In this document: positions 10,002-19,819 of the stretch, piece after piece
How positions within the stretch are numbered: the first letter of the stretch is position 1
Layout: the number at the start of each line of letters is the position of its first letter
Assembly: GCA_012033355.1 (NCBI GenBank)
Contig: JAAUQZ010000001.1
Coordinates: 1-64,000, forward strand
Length of the DNA stretch: 64,000 bases
Origin: Leptolyngbyaceae cyanobacterium RM1_406_9
Lineage (GTDB): Bacteria > Cyanobacteriota > Cyanobacteriia > Elainellales > Elainellaceae
Direction of reading: 5' to 3'
Program-made: the position numbers and the translations under genes
Notes under the pieces: generated by a model
The model's input: only the letters and a program-made list of their open reading frames with translations
Databases searched by the model: none
Told to the model about the DNA's origin: nothing

Positions 10002-11715
10002 CTATTCTTCTAGCTTTCTGGTTTCCAGAGGCAGAAAAATCGTCAATACCTCTCCTTGCTCAGGGCGCTGTCGCACGATGAGCTTGCCGCCCAGGGCTTG
10101 AAACAGGTTCTTAGTCACTGACATATTCAGGCTAAGGCTGCCTGTTTCTGGCTGAAACATGAGTAATTGACCGACTGATTTAAGCCCAGTCGCAAAGCTC
10201 GATTTCGCCACTTTTCTTGCACCTTTATCGCTGACAGCTTCCACCTCGTCCTTTGGCTGAGACTGAAGCTGTAGCTTAAGCTGATGTCCTGCTAACATCA
10301 CTTGAACCTGAATATGGCTACCGGGCGGCAGGCTGTGAGTGATTTGATCCATCAGTCCAGTTAGCACCTGATTGAGCATCGTTGGGTCGCTGACCACCAG
10401 CGGCAATTTGTGCGGCAAGATGACTTCTAGGGTCAAGCCCCGCTGACTCGCCTGCTTTTGCCAGCGGGGGACGTTCTGCTGAAACACCTGTGCTAAGGAA
10501 ATTGCAGCAAGCGGGCTAAGCGGATGTTTGACGGCGGCTGTTTCTAACTCAACTGCCCGAAAAATTAGACTAAAGCGATCGATTTGCTCCGTACATTCTC
10601 GGTCAATAATTTCTAACCGCTTAATCGCATCTGGGCTGAGGTCTTTTCGCTTTAGCAGCAGCCGTGTCAGGGTGCGAATAGTGGTTAGCGGGGTGCGAAC
10701 TTCATGGGCGATCGCCTGCAACAGTTCTGCATCTGAGCCAAGTTTCGTTTGAGCCAGCTTCTCCAGGGAGGAATCGTACAGCCGCCCCTTCGTCGGGATT
10801 TTAAGTGGCGGGTTAGGTTGGGGTAGCGAATGTTGGTCGTCTCGTGGCTCAACGGTCAGAGGATCTTCCTGCTTTTGGGACGATTGAGCCAGATGAGCCA
10901 CAGAAGCCGAGCGAGCCGCAGAAGCTGTGTAGGAAACCTGCCGAATTGGAGTATGAGGCGATCGCCCCCAACTTCCCAATCTATCGGCTCTGCAAATTTG
11001 CCAACATGATTTGGCTAAATCGCATCACCAGTCGATAGTCTGGCGATTTGGGTGAAAACTGCTTAACGAATGCATTCAGATGCTCAAAGGATTGAGGGTT
11101 GGTTAGCAGCAAACGAGACTGGAGCGATCGCCAGGCCTGCCAAACCACCTCAGGTTCAAACGAAAACAAGAAAGCTGGCTTTGCCTCTATGTCTTCACCC
11201 AACACCATCGCCAGGCAAAACTCAGGAACCATCACCAGGCAAAACTGCTCTGCCGCCAGCGGATCGTTGGGTAACAAAGGCAACGTCGAAGAAGTAGAGC
11301 AAGACTGAGACACTTTGCCAGCCGCCGGAAGCAACTGAAACGGCATCAGGCTGAGAGCGCCCATCGGCTCAGTAGTAAATGTCCAGGTTGAGAAACTTGA
11401 AACCAGGTCGGGCTGATCTAGTATAGGCAGCGGCCCTGATAGCACTAAACCCTGCGTTTCCCGCCGAGATGGACTGCCCCCCTCTGCATTCGCGGCAGCA
11501 GGCAGACCGTCAGAAGCAGCTACGGGTTTTGAGTGCAGCAGAGAGTTGAGAGCGGCGATCGCCCCACACCACTCTCGTTCTGCTCTAATCTGTCGCTGTG
11601 CCTCAGAACCAGACCGTTCAGCGGCTTGAGCAGACTCGCTCACCGCTAAAATCTCACCCAGAGTTGGCAAATACCACTTATACACCTGACTCACCCAGAT
11701 AGTCGCTAAGAACAC
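10002..11715 (-). CDS. Sensor histidine kinase, probably one gene split into two ORFs (10981-11715 and 10002-10979)
   Basis: Upstream ORF resembles the cyanobacterial HK N-terminal sensory region (EWCGAIAALNSLL, LVLSGPLPIL, LPLLPNDPLAAEQFCLVM); downstream ORF has HisKA (LLQAIAHEVRTPLTTIRTLTRLLLKRKDLS). They abut in different frames. Confidence 0.65.
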
Positions 11716-11856
11716 ACAAATGCATCATGTTGTCTTCTGTTACGACAATAACGGTATGCGCGGGTTAGGTGTACCCTCAAAACCGAACTGCACTAGTCGC
11801 AATCCCCGTGCAAACAGGTTGCTCTGTAATAAATCTACAATTGGTTTAACAAAACC

Positions 11857-12213
11857 TCAACCAAACCAATTAGACGGGGCAAAGGCAGGATTCGTCTCTT
11901 GAGGGATATGGCGATCGACCCAATCCATGTTCTCCCGAAGAATATGCTCAATGCCCTGGCGAACCAAGTTTTCAATTTGAATTCGCTGCTCTAAGGAATT
12001 GCACAAAGACTTAGGATTCATCGCTGCCCGATCATCCTCCTCCACGACCGTATACACTCCGGGCACCCGGCACAGCACATAGGAAATCAGCTTCTTACGT
12101 AAATCAGGAATTGAAAATGCCTGCTGATAGGGATGATAAGGGTAAGAATCAAGTACATCCTCAGCTTCTTCTATGACTACAGGCAAAGTTAAATTGACGA
12201 TTGTCTTACTCAT
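11857..12213 (-). CDS. Hypothetical protein, possibly ComFB-like
   Basis: 118 aa conserved-looking ORF; YVLCRVPGVYTVV resembles the ComFB-family YxLNRLPPxY motif. Confidence 0.5.
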   Translation of the reverse strand: MSKTIVNLTLPVVIEEAEDVLDSYPYHPYQQAFSIPDLRKKLISYVLCRVPGVYTVVEEDDRAAMNPKSLCNSLEQRIQIENLVRQGIEHILRENMDWVDRHIPQETNPAFAPSNWFG

Positions 12214-12676
12214 CTTTCAACTCCAATTGAATTAATTAGAAGGACAAAAAATTACTTTTAACGGTTTCTTAGGACGCTGATACGTATCCTAACCAACCCT
12301 TTCAAACCCAAAGGTCTACCGCTCTCCTAAACTCGGTTAGATTCTAAACTTCCTCACTTCCACACCCCTCGTGAGTCCCTGAATAGACTACTTGTTTGTG
12401 GGTACGAACGATTTTGTCATCGCTCCTACCGAGAAAAAGTTTGTTTGCAAGGAGTCCATTTTAAGGAGCCATCTCTTTAAGAGATATTGCTTAAAAATTC
12501 TTCAAGGCTACAGTCGAATTTTGTGCTGCGAAGCTCTCACGAAGCTGTAATCAAATTATGCGCTGATATTTAGAAAATCCGTAAAAGAAATACTTAAAAG
12601 TTACCGTTTGTTTTCACTACTTTACAATTTCCTCAAGCTGTAGGTTTGAGCGGAGACAAACCCCGCTGATCTCAAT

Positions 12677-12767
12677 CAGGACTCACGCACCTACCTGTAA
12701 AACAAGGGGCTTAAGCCCCTTGTCACGTGGCGATCGCTCGATTTACGTCCCGTTTGCATAAGTTCTG
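12677..12767. repeat. MITE-like element, family A (CAGGACTYACGCA termini, ACAAGGGGCTTAAGCCCCTTGT core)
   Basis: Terminal inverted repeats CAGGACTCACGCA / TGCATAAGTTCTG; palindromic core; second copy at 21998-22085 and partial copy at 34856-34904. Confidence 0.75.
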
Positions 12768-12794
12768 TTACCCTGAACAGCTATGCCCCACAGA

Positions 12795-12831
12795 GAAAGC
12801 GGGAGCGCAATACCACTACACTCCCGCTTTC
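12795..12831. terminator. Stem-loop GAAAGCGGGAG...CTCCCGCTTTC, terminator-like
   Basis: 11-bp perfect stem just downstream of the DUF6761-like gene. Confidence 0.5.
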
Positions 12832-12860
12832 CCTATGTGAATTTCAAAAAGCTAAACTTT

Positions 12861-13103
12861 CTAGTAATAATCTGGCTCTGATTCTGGAACCGCAAAATTG
12901 GAAGGATCGTATAAATAGCGGGTAGCTTCTTCCTCTAAACGATGAATTAGGTAAGGCTCAATGGCGTTGGTGTGACGCAGGGCAGCCAGGTAGCCGTCCA
13001 GATAAAGCCGAAGGTCATCAAACCGATAACCCCGGTTCCACTGTTCGGCTAGAGCGTCTGTAATTCTCTGGTAGTAGCGAATAGTTTGAGTGTCTCGAAG
13101 CAT
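12861..13103 (-). CDS. DUF6761-like cyanobacterial small protein
   Basis: MLRDTQTIRYYQRITDALAEQWNRGYRFDDLRLYLDGYLAALRHTNAIEPYLIHRLEEEATRYLYD, recognised as a conserved cyanobacterial family. Confidence 0.65.
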   Translation of the reverse strand: MLRDTQTIRYYQRITDALAEQWNRGYRFDDLRLYLDGYLAALRHTNAIEPYLIHRLEEEATRYLYDPSNFAVPESEPDYY

Positions 13104-13551
13104 AATTGGTGTGAGAATTCTTCTACCTTGTAAACACAGAATTTATTCGGACAAATTACTGAGGTAAGTTTGAGCGATAACTCAGAGAGCCAAGACGCGA
13201 ACGTTATCTTAGCCTTTTGAATGTATCGTAAGGGGGTAATTGTAAACAAGCAACTGCTGACTAGCTAGAGTTCTGCAAACTGGGTCAAGAGGGCTTGCGG
13301 ATTGCTTGGGGTTGGTAGGAGTGCCCTGTTGGTTAGTAGGAATGGCTCTTGGAGGAGCGATCGCCAGTAAAACTCAGATTGAGTTTGGTAGAGTTATTTC
13401 CACCATCATTCTAACTTCAGGTGTTTCTATCAACCTTCCTTCGATTGGAGTATGTCCAAACGGTGATTGACTTTTGCTGCACAAGTACAGGCTACAGAAC
13501 ACAGTAGCCCGGAAATACAGTGACGGCTAGGGTAGCAGCAGTTACAAAACC

Positions 13552-14418
13552 TTGACAGTTGCTCTGATAACCTTAAATCCGCTGACTCCAAGGAAAGCTG
13601 GCATTGTGGGATCTGTTTGTATCCAAATTGTTGAGGGAAATCCTCATTTGCGATCGCTGCTCGGCTGGCACTTGCAGCAGGTAGGCTATTGGGTTCATCA
13701 ATCGGCTGATATCCATCAAGCCAGAGAGGTATTTCACAATCGCCAGCCAACGCTGGTGATTCTAGACTCTGAGTTGCCTGATGGCGATGGGCTGGAATTT
13801 TGCCGCTGGCTCCAACAGCAGCAGCAATCCCTGATCCTGATGCTGTCTGCCCGGAATACCGAAGCAGATATCGTTAACGGACTGCGGGCAGGTGCTGATG
13901 ACTACCTGACTAAGCCATTTGGGATGCAGGAGTTTTTGGCTAGGGTCGAAGCCCTGACGCGCCGCAGCCGCACGACGGCTGCTCCAGTCCTACTCGACTA
14001 TGGCGACCTGAAGATAGACCTGATCCAGCGTCGAGTTCGCTTTAAGGATGAGCTGATTGACCTCACCCCTCAAGAATTCAGCTTGCTTTATGTTCTAGCT
14101 CAAGCAGGAGGCTTGCCGCTCAGTCGCTCAGAGTTGTTGCGTAAGGCTTGGCCCGATGCCATCGACAACCACCGCACGGTCGATACCCACGTCCTTTCCC
14201 TTCGTAAAAAGATTGAGGTCGATCCCAGACAGCCTAACTTGATTCAGACGGTTCGTAACGTCGGCTATCGGTTTAACATTGAGGTAGTCGGTTCTAATGG
14301 AACATCGGCGATCGCCATTCCGTTTCAAGAAGCGCTACGCGACCTTTGTCTAAAGTCGTGGAAACCCGCTAGACAAGCTGCTATTCCCACTCTTGGGCAA
14401 TCTCAGCCTCTGCCTTGA
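13552..14418 (+). CDS. OmpR-family response regulator (receiver plus winged helix)
   Basis: Receiver LVILDSELPDGDG, ADDYLTKPF; Trans_reg_C LTPQEFSLLYVLAQAGG, RTVDTHVLSLRKKIE, VRNVGYRF; true start may be downstream of 13552. Confidence 0.88.
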   Translation: MTVALITLNPLTPRKAGIVGSVCIQIVEGNPHLRSLLGWHLQQVGYWVHQSADIHQAREVFHNRQPTLVILDSELPDGDGLEFCRWLQQQQQSLILMLSARNTEADIVNGLRAGADDYLTKPFGMQEFLARVEALTRRSRTTAAPVLLDYGDLKIDLIQRRVRFKDELIDLTPQEFSLLYVLAQAGGLPLSRSELLRKAWPDAIDNHRTVDTHVLSLRKKIEVDPRQPNLIQTVRNVGYRFNIEVVGSNGTSAIAIPFQEALRDLCLKSWKPARQAAIPTLGQSQPLP

Positions 14419-15160
14419 TCAGAGTTTGTTTGAGATGATCCCAGTTTACTTTTGCAACACTCAGGTCTTTAGTCAGCTTGCCTTTGTGCAAATACAGGAC
14501 TCGATTACAAAACTGCTCGGCTAACTCTAGCTGGTGGTTTACCATCAAAATGCTCGCTTGACTGGACTCAGCCCAGTTTGCTAAAACGCTGACCACATGG
14601 GCCGCCCGACCCGCATCCAGGGCGGAAGTTGGCTCGTCTAAAAGCAACACTTCAGGTTGAACGATCAGCGCCCGGGCGATCGCTACCAACTGTCGTTGCC
14701 CAACCGAAAGCTGTAGCTCCGTTCGGTCTAGCCACTCCAGAGGAATGTGTAGACGCTCAGTCCACTCCTCAAGCCGCTGCTGCACCAGCGATCGCTCTAT
14801 GCCCCGCAGCCGCAGCGGATATAGCAGCGCCTCTCGGACAGTCATTCCCAGCAGTTTGGACTCTTGCAGCACCAGTGTAACCCGCTGCCGCAACTGCAAC
14901 ACGGGAATCTGCCGGATTTCGCGATCGCCAAAATAAATTTGCCCCTGCGTGATTTCACTTAACCGATTAAGCAACTTTAGCAAAGAGGTTTTGCCCGCCC
15001 CAGAGGGTCCAATTATGGCAATGCGATCGCCCCGAAAAACCTCACAAGAGACATCTTGTAGAAGATAGTGTGAACCGACCCCAGCCACCAGGCTAACTTG
15101 CTGTAGGCGCATTCGAGTAGACTCTGAACGGGCTAAACTAGACATCCGTAATGACCGCAA
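14381..15160 (-). CDS. ABC transporter ATP-binding protein
   Basis: Walker A GPSGAGKTS, signature LSVGQRQLVAIARAL, Walker B VLLLDEPTSALD. Confidence 0.92.
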   Translation of the reverse strand: MRSLRMSSLARSESTRMRLQQVSLVAGVGSHYLLQDVSCEVFRGDRIAIIGPSGAGKTSLLKLLNRLSEITQGQIYFGDREIRQIPVLQLRQRVTLVLQESKLLGMTVREALLYPLRLRGIERSLVQQRLEEWTERLHIPLEWLDRTELQLSVGQRQLVAIARALIVQPEVLLLDEPTSALDAGRAAHVVSVLANWAESSQASILMVNHQLELAEQFCNRVLYLHKGKLTKDLSVAKVNWDHLKQTLIKAEAEIAQEWE

Positions 15161-15832
15161 TTAAATTAAGTTTCCTTGAAGCAATGCAGTCCAAATTGTC
15201 CAGCCATCGACCACTAGCAAAAGTAGCGTAAATGCTAGCAAGATCAGGTACATCCAGGGCTGAGACAGTGTCCGAACATCTGTCGTATCAATCCCCGTTT
15301 CATCCTGCACTCGATTGACCAGCTTAGCAAACCCAGCTACTCGCATAGGAAGCAAATACGCTTCCCCAGACTGGCTCAAGAAATAATAAACCAATCCACC
15401 CTGTCCCGTAGAGCGAGGCTTCAGTGCCTTCACCTCTGACCAGGGTAAAGACCACCCTTTCCGCCAAAAGTCCGGCACCCATGCAGGGTAGGCAACTCGC
15501 AGCCCTTGAGCCGTTAAAACTACACGCTCACTCAAAGCCGCATACAGCCCTAGCCAGCCTAGCACTAGTCCCACAGCCAGCAGTTGAGGCGGTACAGGAG
15601 CCGCTGTCACCTGAGATAAAAACGGTAGCGGTAGGGTCAGTGCCAGATAGAGCAACGTTAGCGTCAGCCGAATTAATGGCGAAATTTTCAGCACCAGGTC
15701 TGGCTGTTGCTCAGTTTCTAGCTGTTGCTCAGTTTCTAGCTGAGGATTGCCAATTGGAAGCGGATCGAGCGGATCAAGTTGAGACTGATTCATAAAAAAC
15801 GTGATGCGATAAGAATATTGGTTCATTACCAA
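15161..15832 (-). CDS. Hypothetical membrane protein, probably co-transcribed with the ABC ATPase
   Basis: Three or more TM segments; directly abuts the 14381-15160 gene; tandem LETEQQ LETEQQ repeat near N-terminus. Confidence 0.65.
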   Translation of the reverse strand: MVMNQYSYRITFFMNQSQLDPLDPLPIGNPQLETEQQLETEQQPDLVLKISPLIRLTLTLLYLALTLPLPFLSQVTAAPVPPQLLAVGLVLGWLGLYAALSERVVLTAQGLRVAYPAWVPDFWRKGWSLPWSEVKALKPRSTGQGGLVYYFLSQSGEAYLLPMRVAGFAKLVNRVQDETGIDTTDVRTLSQPWMYLILLAFTLLLLVVDGWTIWTALLQGNLI

Positions 15833-15837
15833 ACTTA

Positions 15838-15891
15838 CTCGTTACCAGGCTCCAGCTTAGTAATGCCAATTTGGAAACTCCTGCTTCCTGG
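15838..15891. repeat. Dispersed CTCGTTACCAGGCTCC... repeat
   Basis: Same element type as 32206-32364 and 34906-34995. Confidence 0.5.
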
Positions 15892-16071
15892 TTGACAAGT
15901 TACACCTCGCATCAACAAGCAAATTTACGGAGTGGCTGGCCTTGGCAAACTGGTATTTTCACGAAAATGCCTTACTTCACACAGCAAAGAAAGACAGAAT
16001 CTTACCGATGCAGGATTAGCGGTCTATCCAGTTATATCGAATTATCTAACCTCAATTATCTATTTCCTCCT

Positions 16072-16380
16072 ATGCCCTCTACCTATGCATTAGTTACAGT
16101 TCGTGTGCCAAAGCGGGTTGATGTTTGGACGGCCCCTTCTCTCGCCAAAGACCTAGAGGAAAAGATCCAGGAAGGAATTGCCATCGTGCTTGATTTGACT
16201 CAAACTCAGTTTATTGAACCAGCCAGTGCCAACGTTCTGCTTGAAGGATTGATCAAGTCCAGAGCGCGTAATGCTCGGATGACGCTGCGCGGGGTTAACC
16301 CACAGGTCAAGGTCGTTTTAGAAATGGCCGGAGTGCTAAAACACTTTCGCCGCAAGCATAATGCTAATCATTCAGGTTAG
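16072..16380 (+). CDS. STAS-domain protein (anti-sigma factor antagonist-like)
   Basis: RVPKRVDVWTAPSLAKDLEEKIQEGIAIVLDLTQTQFIEPASANVLLEGLIKSRARNARMTLRGVNPQVKVVLEMAGV; internal ATG chosen. Confidence 0.75.
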   Translation: MPSTYALVTVRVPKRVDVWTAPSLAKDLEEKIQEGIAIVLDLTQTQFIEPASANVLLEGLIKSRARNARMTLRGVNPQVKVVLEMAGVLKHFRRKHNANHSG

Positions 16381-16565
16381 AACAGGGCGGCGGGGCTGTG
16401 GCGCATTGCTTTGTCCTAAACCTGTGCGATTACAGTCATAACTGACCCTAAGGATTGTGGATTTATTAATGTGTAATTCTCCTGTGTAGGGGCATGGCAA
16501 TGCCATGTCCCTACAGAGATTCTGGTTTTACAGGTTATTTGATCCACGATCCTAAGCAACCAAAA

Positions 16566-16593
16566 GGGGCGAGATACGCAAGTTTCTCGCCCC
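16566..16593 (-). terminator. Rho-independent terminator-like hairpin (GGGGCGAGA/TCTCGCCCC followed by TTTT on - strand)
   Basis: 9-bp stem and T run immediately downstream of the DUF4079 gene ending at 16612. Confidence 0.65.
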
Positions 16594-16611
16594 TCATGAT
16601 TTGCAATTGTG

Positions 16612-17049
16612 TTAAGGCAAATATTTTTGTACAACACTCCAACCCGTCAGCGAAACGGCGATGAACCCAAGTAAGAGAGTAATATTAGTGCCAACATGGA
16701 GTGGACGTGCCCAGGGGCGTTTGGGGCTAATTTGAGTTGCACTCCAGGCTGAAAGTAAGGTTAACGCAACGACAGTCAGTCCAACTAGTAGATGGGCAGA
16801 ATGCCCTAAGTTGCCGTAGTAACCGACTGTGCCAACCAAACCGATCGCCAGCAGCAGCACAACCATCACAACCAGTGTCCCTCCTATGCCGTAATGGAAA
16901 GGACGTAGCCATTTAGGTCGTCCCTGACGCTGTTGACGACTGTAAAAAAGCCAGATGCCAGTTGCTGCCAGGAGTACATACGCCAACAGAGACAAACCCA
17001 TTGACCAAGCAGCAATGCGCCACAACCAGAGAAAGGAAGGAAGATTCAA
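16612..17049 (-). CDS. DUF4079-like membrane protein
   Basis: Four TM helices; HYGIGGTL, HLLVGLTVVALTLLSAWSA, RPLHVGTNITLLLGF pattern; paralog of the 22297-22772 gene. Confidence 0.65.
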   Translation of the reverse strand: MNLPSFLWLWRIAAWSMGLSLLAYVLLAATGIWLFYSRQQRQGRPKWLRPFHYGIGGTLVVMVVLLLAIGLVGTVGYYGNLGHSAHLLVGLTVVALTLLSAWSATQISPKRPWARPLHVGTNITLLLGFIAVSLTGWSVVQKYLP

Positions 17050-17330
17050 AAGACGGTCTTAGAAGATAGCACTTCCCTACCATCTTATAGCGGTTCCTAT
17101 TCGTATCAGACACGAGATTCAAAGTAGGGAGGCACTCCTACCGCTGATGCCTCACACATCTAAAAAATATTTCTGCTTGCCTTTGATAGCTGATGCTCTT
17201 GAGCAGACAAATCGTGAGAACGCACTCATTTGGGCAGAACTTTACTGCTTTGCTCTAAAACAATGCCACCTTAAAGCTGCCATATTGGACTTGATGGCTT
17301 TTGGGGCGTGATCAAACTATGTGAAGGTGA

Positions 17331-17672
17331 TTAACAGGTAACTTTTGCTAGAGGCTCTTCGATTGTCGAGTTATCGATCGCTTCTGGCTCTGCTAGAGCA
17401 GGTTCCTCATCTGATTCTTCTTCAACTTGGAGGCGATCGCACGGAATTCGGTCAGACAAAATTGCGCTAGCCATCATGCCTGTGTGAATTTCTAAACAGG
17501 CTTGAGGTAAGGACTCGAATACCAAGCGTTGCCCAGGAAACACTACCCGCTCAAAATACCAGTTGGCAATATTGGTTACGCGGACGATCTGAATCTTACT
17601 GGTCGCATTGACGTAGCAGCAAAGAATTTGGTCTGAACTGTTGGAAGGTAGGGGGTCAAAAATTTGTGCCAT
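17331..17672 (-). CDS. DUF1830-domain protein
   Basis: ILCCYVNATSKIQIVRVTNIANWYFERVVFPGQRLVFESLPQACLEIHTG; start set at MAQIFDP (17672). Confidence 0.75.
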   Translation of the reverse strand: MAQIFDPLPSNSSDQILCCYVNATSKIQIVRVTNIANWYFERVVFPGQRLVFESLPQACLEIHTGMMASAILSDRIPCDRLQVEEESDEEPALAEPEAIDNSTIEEPLAKVTC

Positions 17673-18156
17673 AACTGTGGGAGGAGCTTTGCACCAGAAA
17701 TAAGGGTCGTACCGGAACATTAACATCCGGCGATCCCTGCTAGCTGTAAACCCGACTACCAACCCTCGGTGCCTGATTTTTCCTGCAAATCGGGTTCAGG
17801 TTAAGCAGCTAAAGCCCTTATTTAAGCTGATCCCAAACGATTTTCGGCTATTCTTCCGACTCAGACGGGAGTGAACTGTCTAAAAGCAGAAGATTCATCT
17901 GATTCCTGCCTGAGTCGCGCAATTTGTTTCTGAGGACGAGCATACTCTACTTTGGAATTATTTTTCAGCATCATGCAGCCTTCGGAAGTCAATGGTATCG
18001 TGAAGTTATATAAATTAGTTTTCAGAAACCTGTCAAAATTAGCTCTGGTCGTGAAGCGGGGGGCGATCGCCCCACCACAAAAATTTTCAGATTCACTCCA
18101 ATCGAGTTCTCAGAACATTCTTTTCCGTTTACTGTCGATAGCTCCCTAGACTACTA

Positions 18157-19773
18157 ATGAATACGCAACTGCAAAAGCTACCGTCAAGCCAAGCCTCGTC
18201 AGAAGACCGGATTCTGTACGTGCGGCTACCGTGTAATCCAATTTTTCCGATTGGTGTAGTTTATCTGGCTGACCATGTTCACAAGCTGTTCCCCACGGTT
18301 GAACAGCGAATCTTTGATTTGGGCACCGTGCCCCCTCTAGACTTCAACTCCGCTCTAGATGCCTGCATTGACGAGTTTCAACCAACGCTGCTGGTATTCT
18401 CCTGGCGAGATATTCAGATTTATGCTCCGGTCGGCGGTCGAGGCGGAAACCCGCTGCAAAATGCCTTTGAGTTTTACTACGCTCGCAATCCGCTGCTCAA
18501 ATTACGAGGGGCGATCGGTGGGCTGCGAATGGCGACTTCCTACCTGGTAGAGCTTCAACGCAACTCAAACCTGATCAAACGCGGACTCAGACGAGCTAGA
18601 AAACATTGCAGTGACGTGCGGTTAGTAGTGGGGGGCGGAGCCGTTAGTGTTTTCTATGAGCAGTTAGGCTCCACTTTGCCAAAAGGCTCAATCATTTCAG
18701 TAGGTGAAGGAGAGGTGCTGCTAGAGCGACTCTTGCAGCGCAAGGACTTTTCTGACCAGCGCTGCTACATCGTCGGTGAGACAACTCCTCGCGAACGAAT
18801 GGTTCACGAGCAGCCTGACCCGATTGAGAAAACCGCCTGCAACTACGACTACATCGCCAAAATTTGGACAGAGTTTGAATACTATCTGCAAGAGAGCGAC
18901 TTTTACGTTGGTGTACAAACTAAGCGCGGCTGTCCCCACAACTGCTGCTACTGCGTTTACACCGTCGTCGAAGGCAAGCAGGTGCGGATCAATCCTGCCG
19001 ATGAGGTGGTACAAGAAATGCGCCAGCTTTATGACCGGGGGGTGCGAAATTTCTGGTTTACCGATGCTCAGTTCATCCCAGCGCGGCGATTTATGGATGA
19101 TGCGATCGAGCTACTGCAAAAAATTTTGGATGCTGGGATGACTGACATCCATTGGGCAGCTTACATTCGGGCAGACAATTTAACCCCGGAACTGTGTGAT
19201 CTGATGGCAAAGACAGGCATGAACTACTTTGAAATCGGCATCACTAGCGGCTCCCAGGAACTTGTGCGGAAGATGCGGATGGGCTATAACCTGAGAACCG
19301 TATTGCAGAACTGCCGTGACCTGAAAGCGGCTGGGTTCAACGACCTGGTTTCGGTCAACTATTCGTTTAACGTAATCGACGAAACGTTTGACACAATCCG
19401 GCAAACGATCGCCTATCACCGTGAACTGGAGCGCATTTTTGGAGTAGATAAAGTAGAACCTGCCATTTTCTTCATTGGACTACAGCCCCACACGCATCTG
19501 GAGGACTATGCCTTCAAACATGACATTCTCAAGAAAGGCTATGACCCTCTGGCAATTCATTTGCCCTGGGTAGCCAAAAAGCTACTCTGGAACCCAGAAC
19601 CGCTCGGCTCCTTTTTTGGGGAAGTGTGTCTACAAGCATGGCAACGCAACCCTAACGATTTTGGGCGAGAGGTTATGAAGATTTTGGAAGAACGGCTGGG
19701 AGTTGCTGACCTGGAAGAGGCGCTGAGCGCTCCGATTGCCCCTCTAAATCGACCACTAGCCACTGTGTCATAA
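18157..19773 (+). CDS. B12-binding-domain radical SAM protein (resembles the cyanobacterial PSII high-light acclimation radical SAM family)
   Basis: CxxxCxxC-type cluster motif KRGCPHNCCYC; N-terminal cobalamin-like region; radical SAM barrel motifs. Confidence 0.8.
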   Translation: MNTQLQKLPSSQASSEDRILYVRLPCNPIFPIGVVYLADHVHKLFPTVEQRIFDLGTVPPLDFNSALDACIDEFQPTLLVFSWRDIQIYAPVGGRGGNPLQNAFEFYYARNPLLKLRGAIGGLRMATSYLVELQRNSNLIKRGLRRARKHCSDVRLVVGGGAVSVFYEQLGSTLPKGSIISVGEGEVLLERLLQRKDFSDQRCYIVGETTPRERMVHEQPDPIEKTACNYDYIAKIWTEFEYYLQESDFYVGVQTKRGCPHNCCYCVYTVVEGKQVRINPADEVVQEMRQLYDRGVRNFWFTDAQFIPARRFMDDAIELLQKILDAGMTDIHWAAYIRADNLTPELCDLMAKTGMNYFEIGITSGSQELVRKMRMGYNLRTVLQNCRDLKAAGFNDLVSVNYSFNVIDETFDTIRQTIAYHRELERIFGVDKVEPAIFFIGLQPHTHLEDYAFKHDILKKGYDPLAIHLPWVAKKLLWNPEPLGSFFGEVCLQAWQRNPNDFGREVMKILEERLGVADLEEALSAPIAPLNRPLATVS

Positions 19774-19819
19774 GTTGAGAATTTCGAGATTGCTGTAAAT
19801 CCCTAATTTAACTGCTGGT

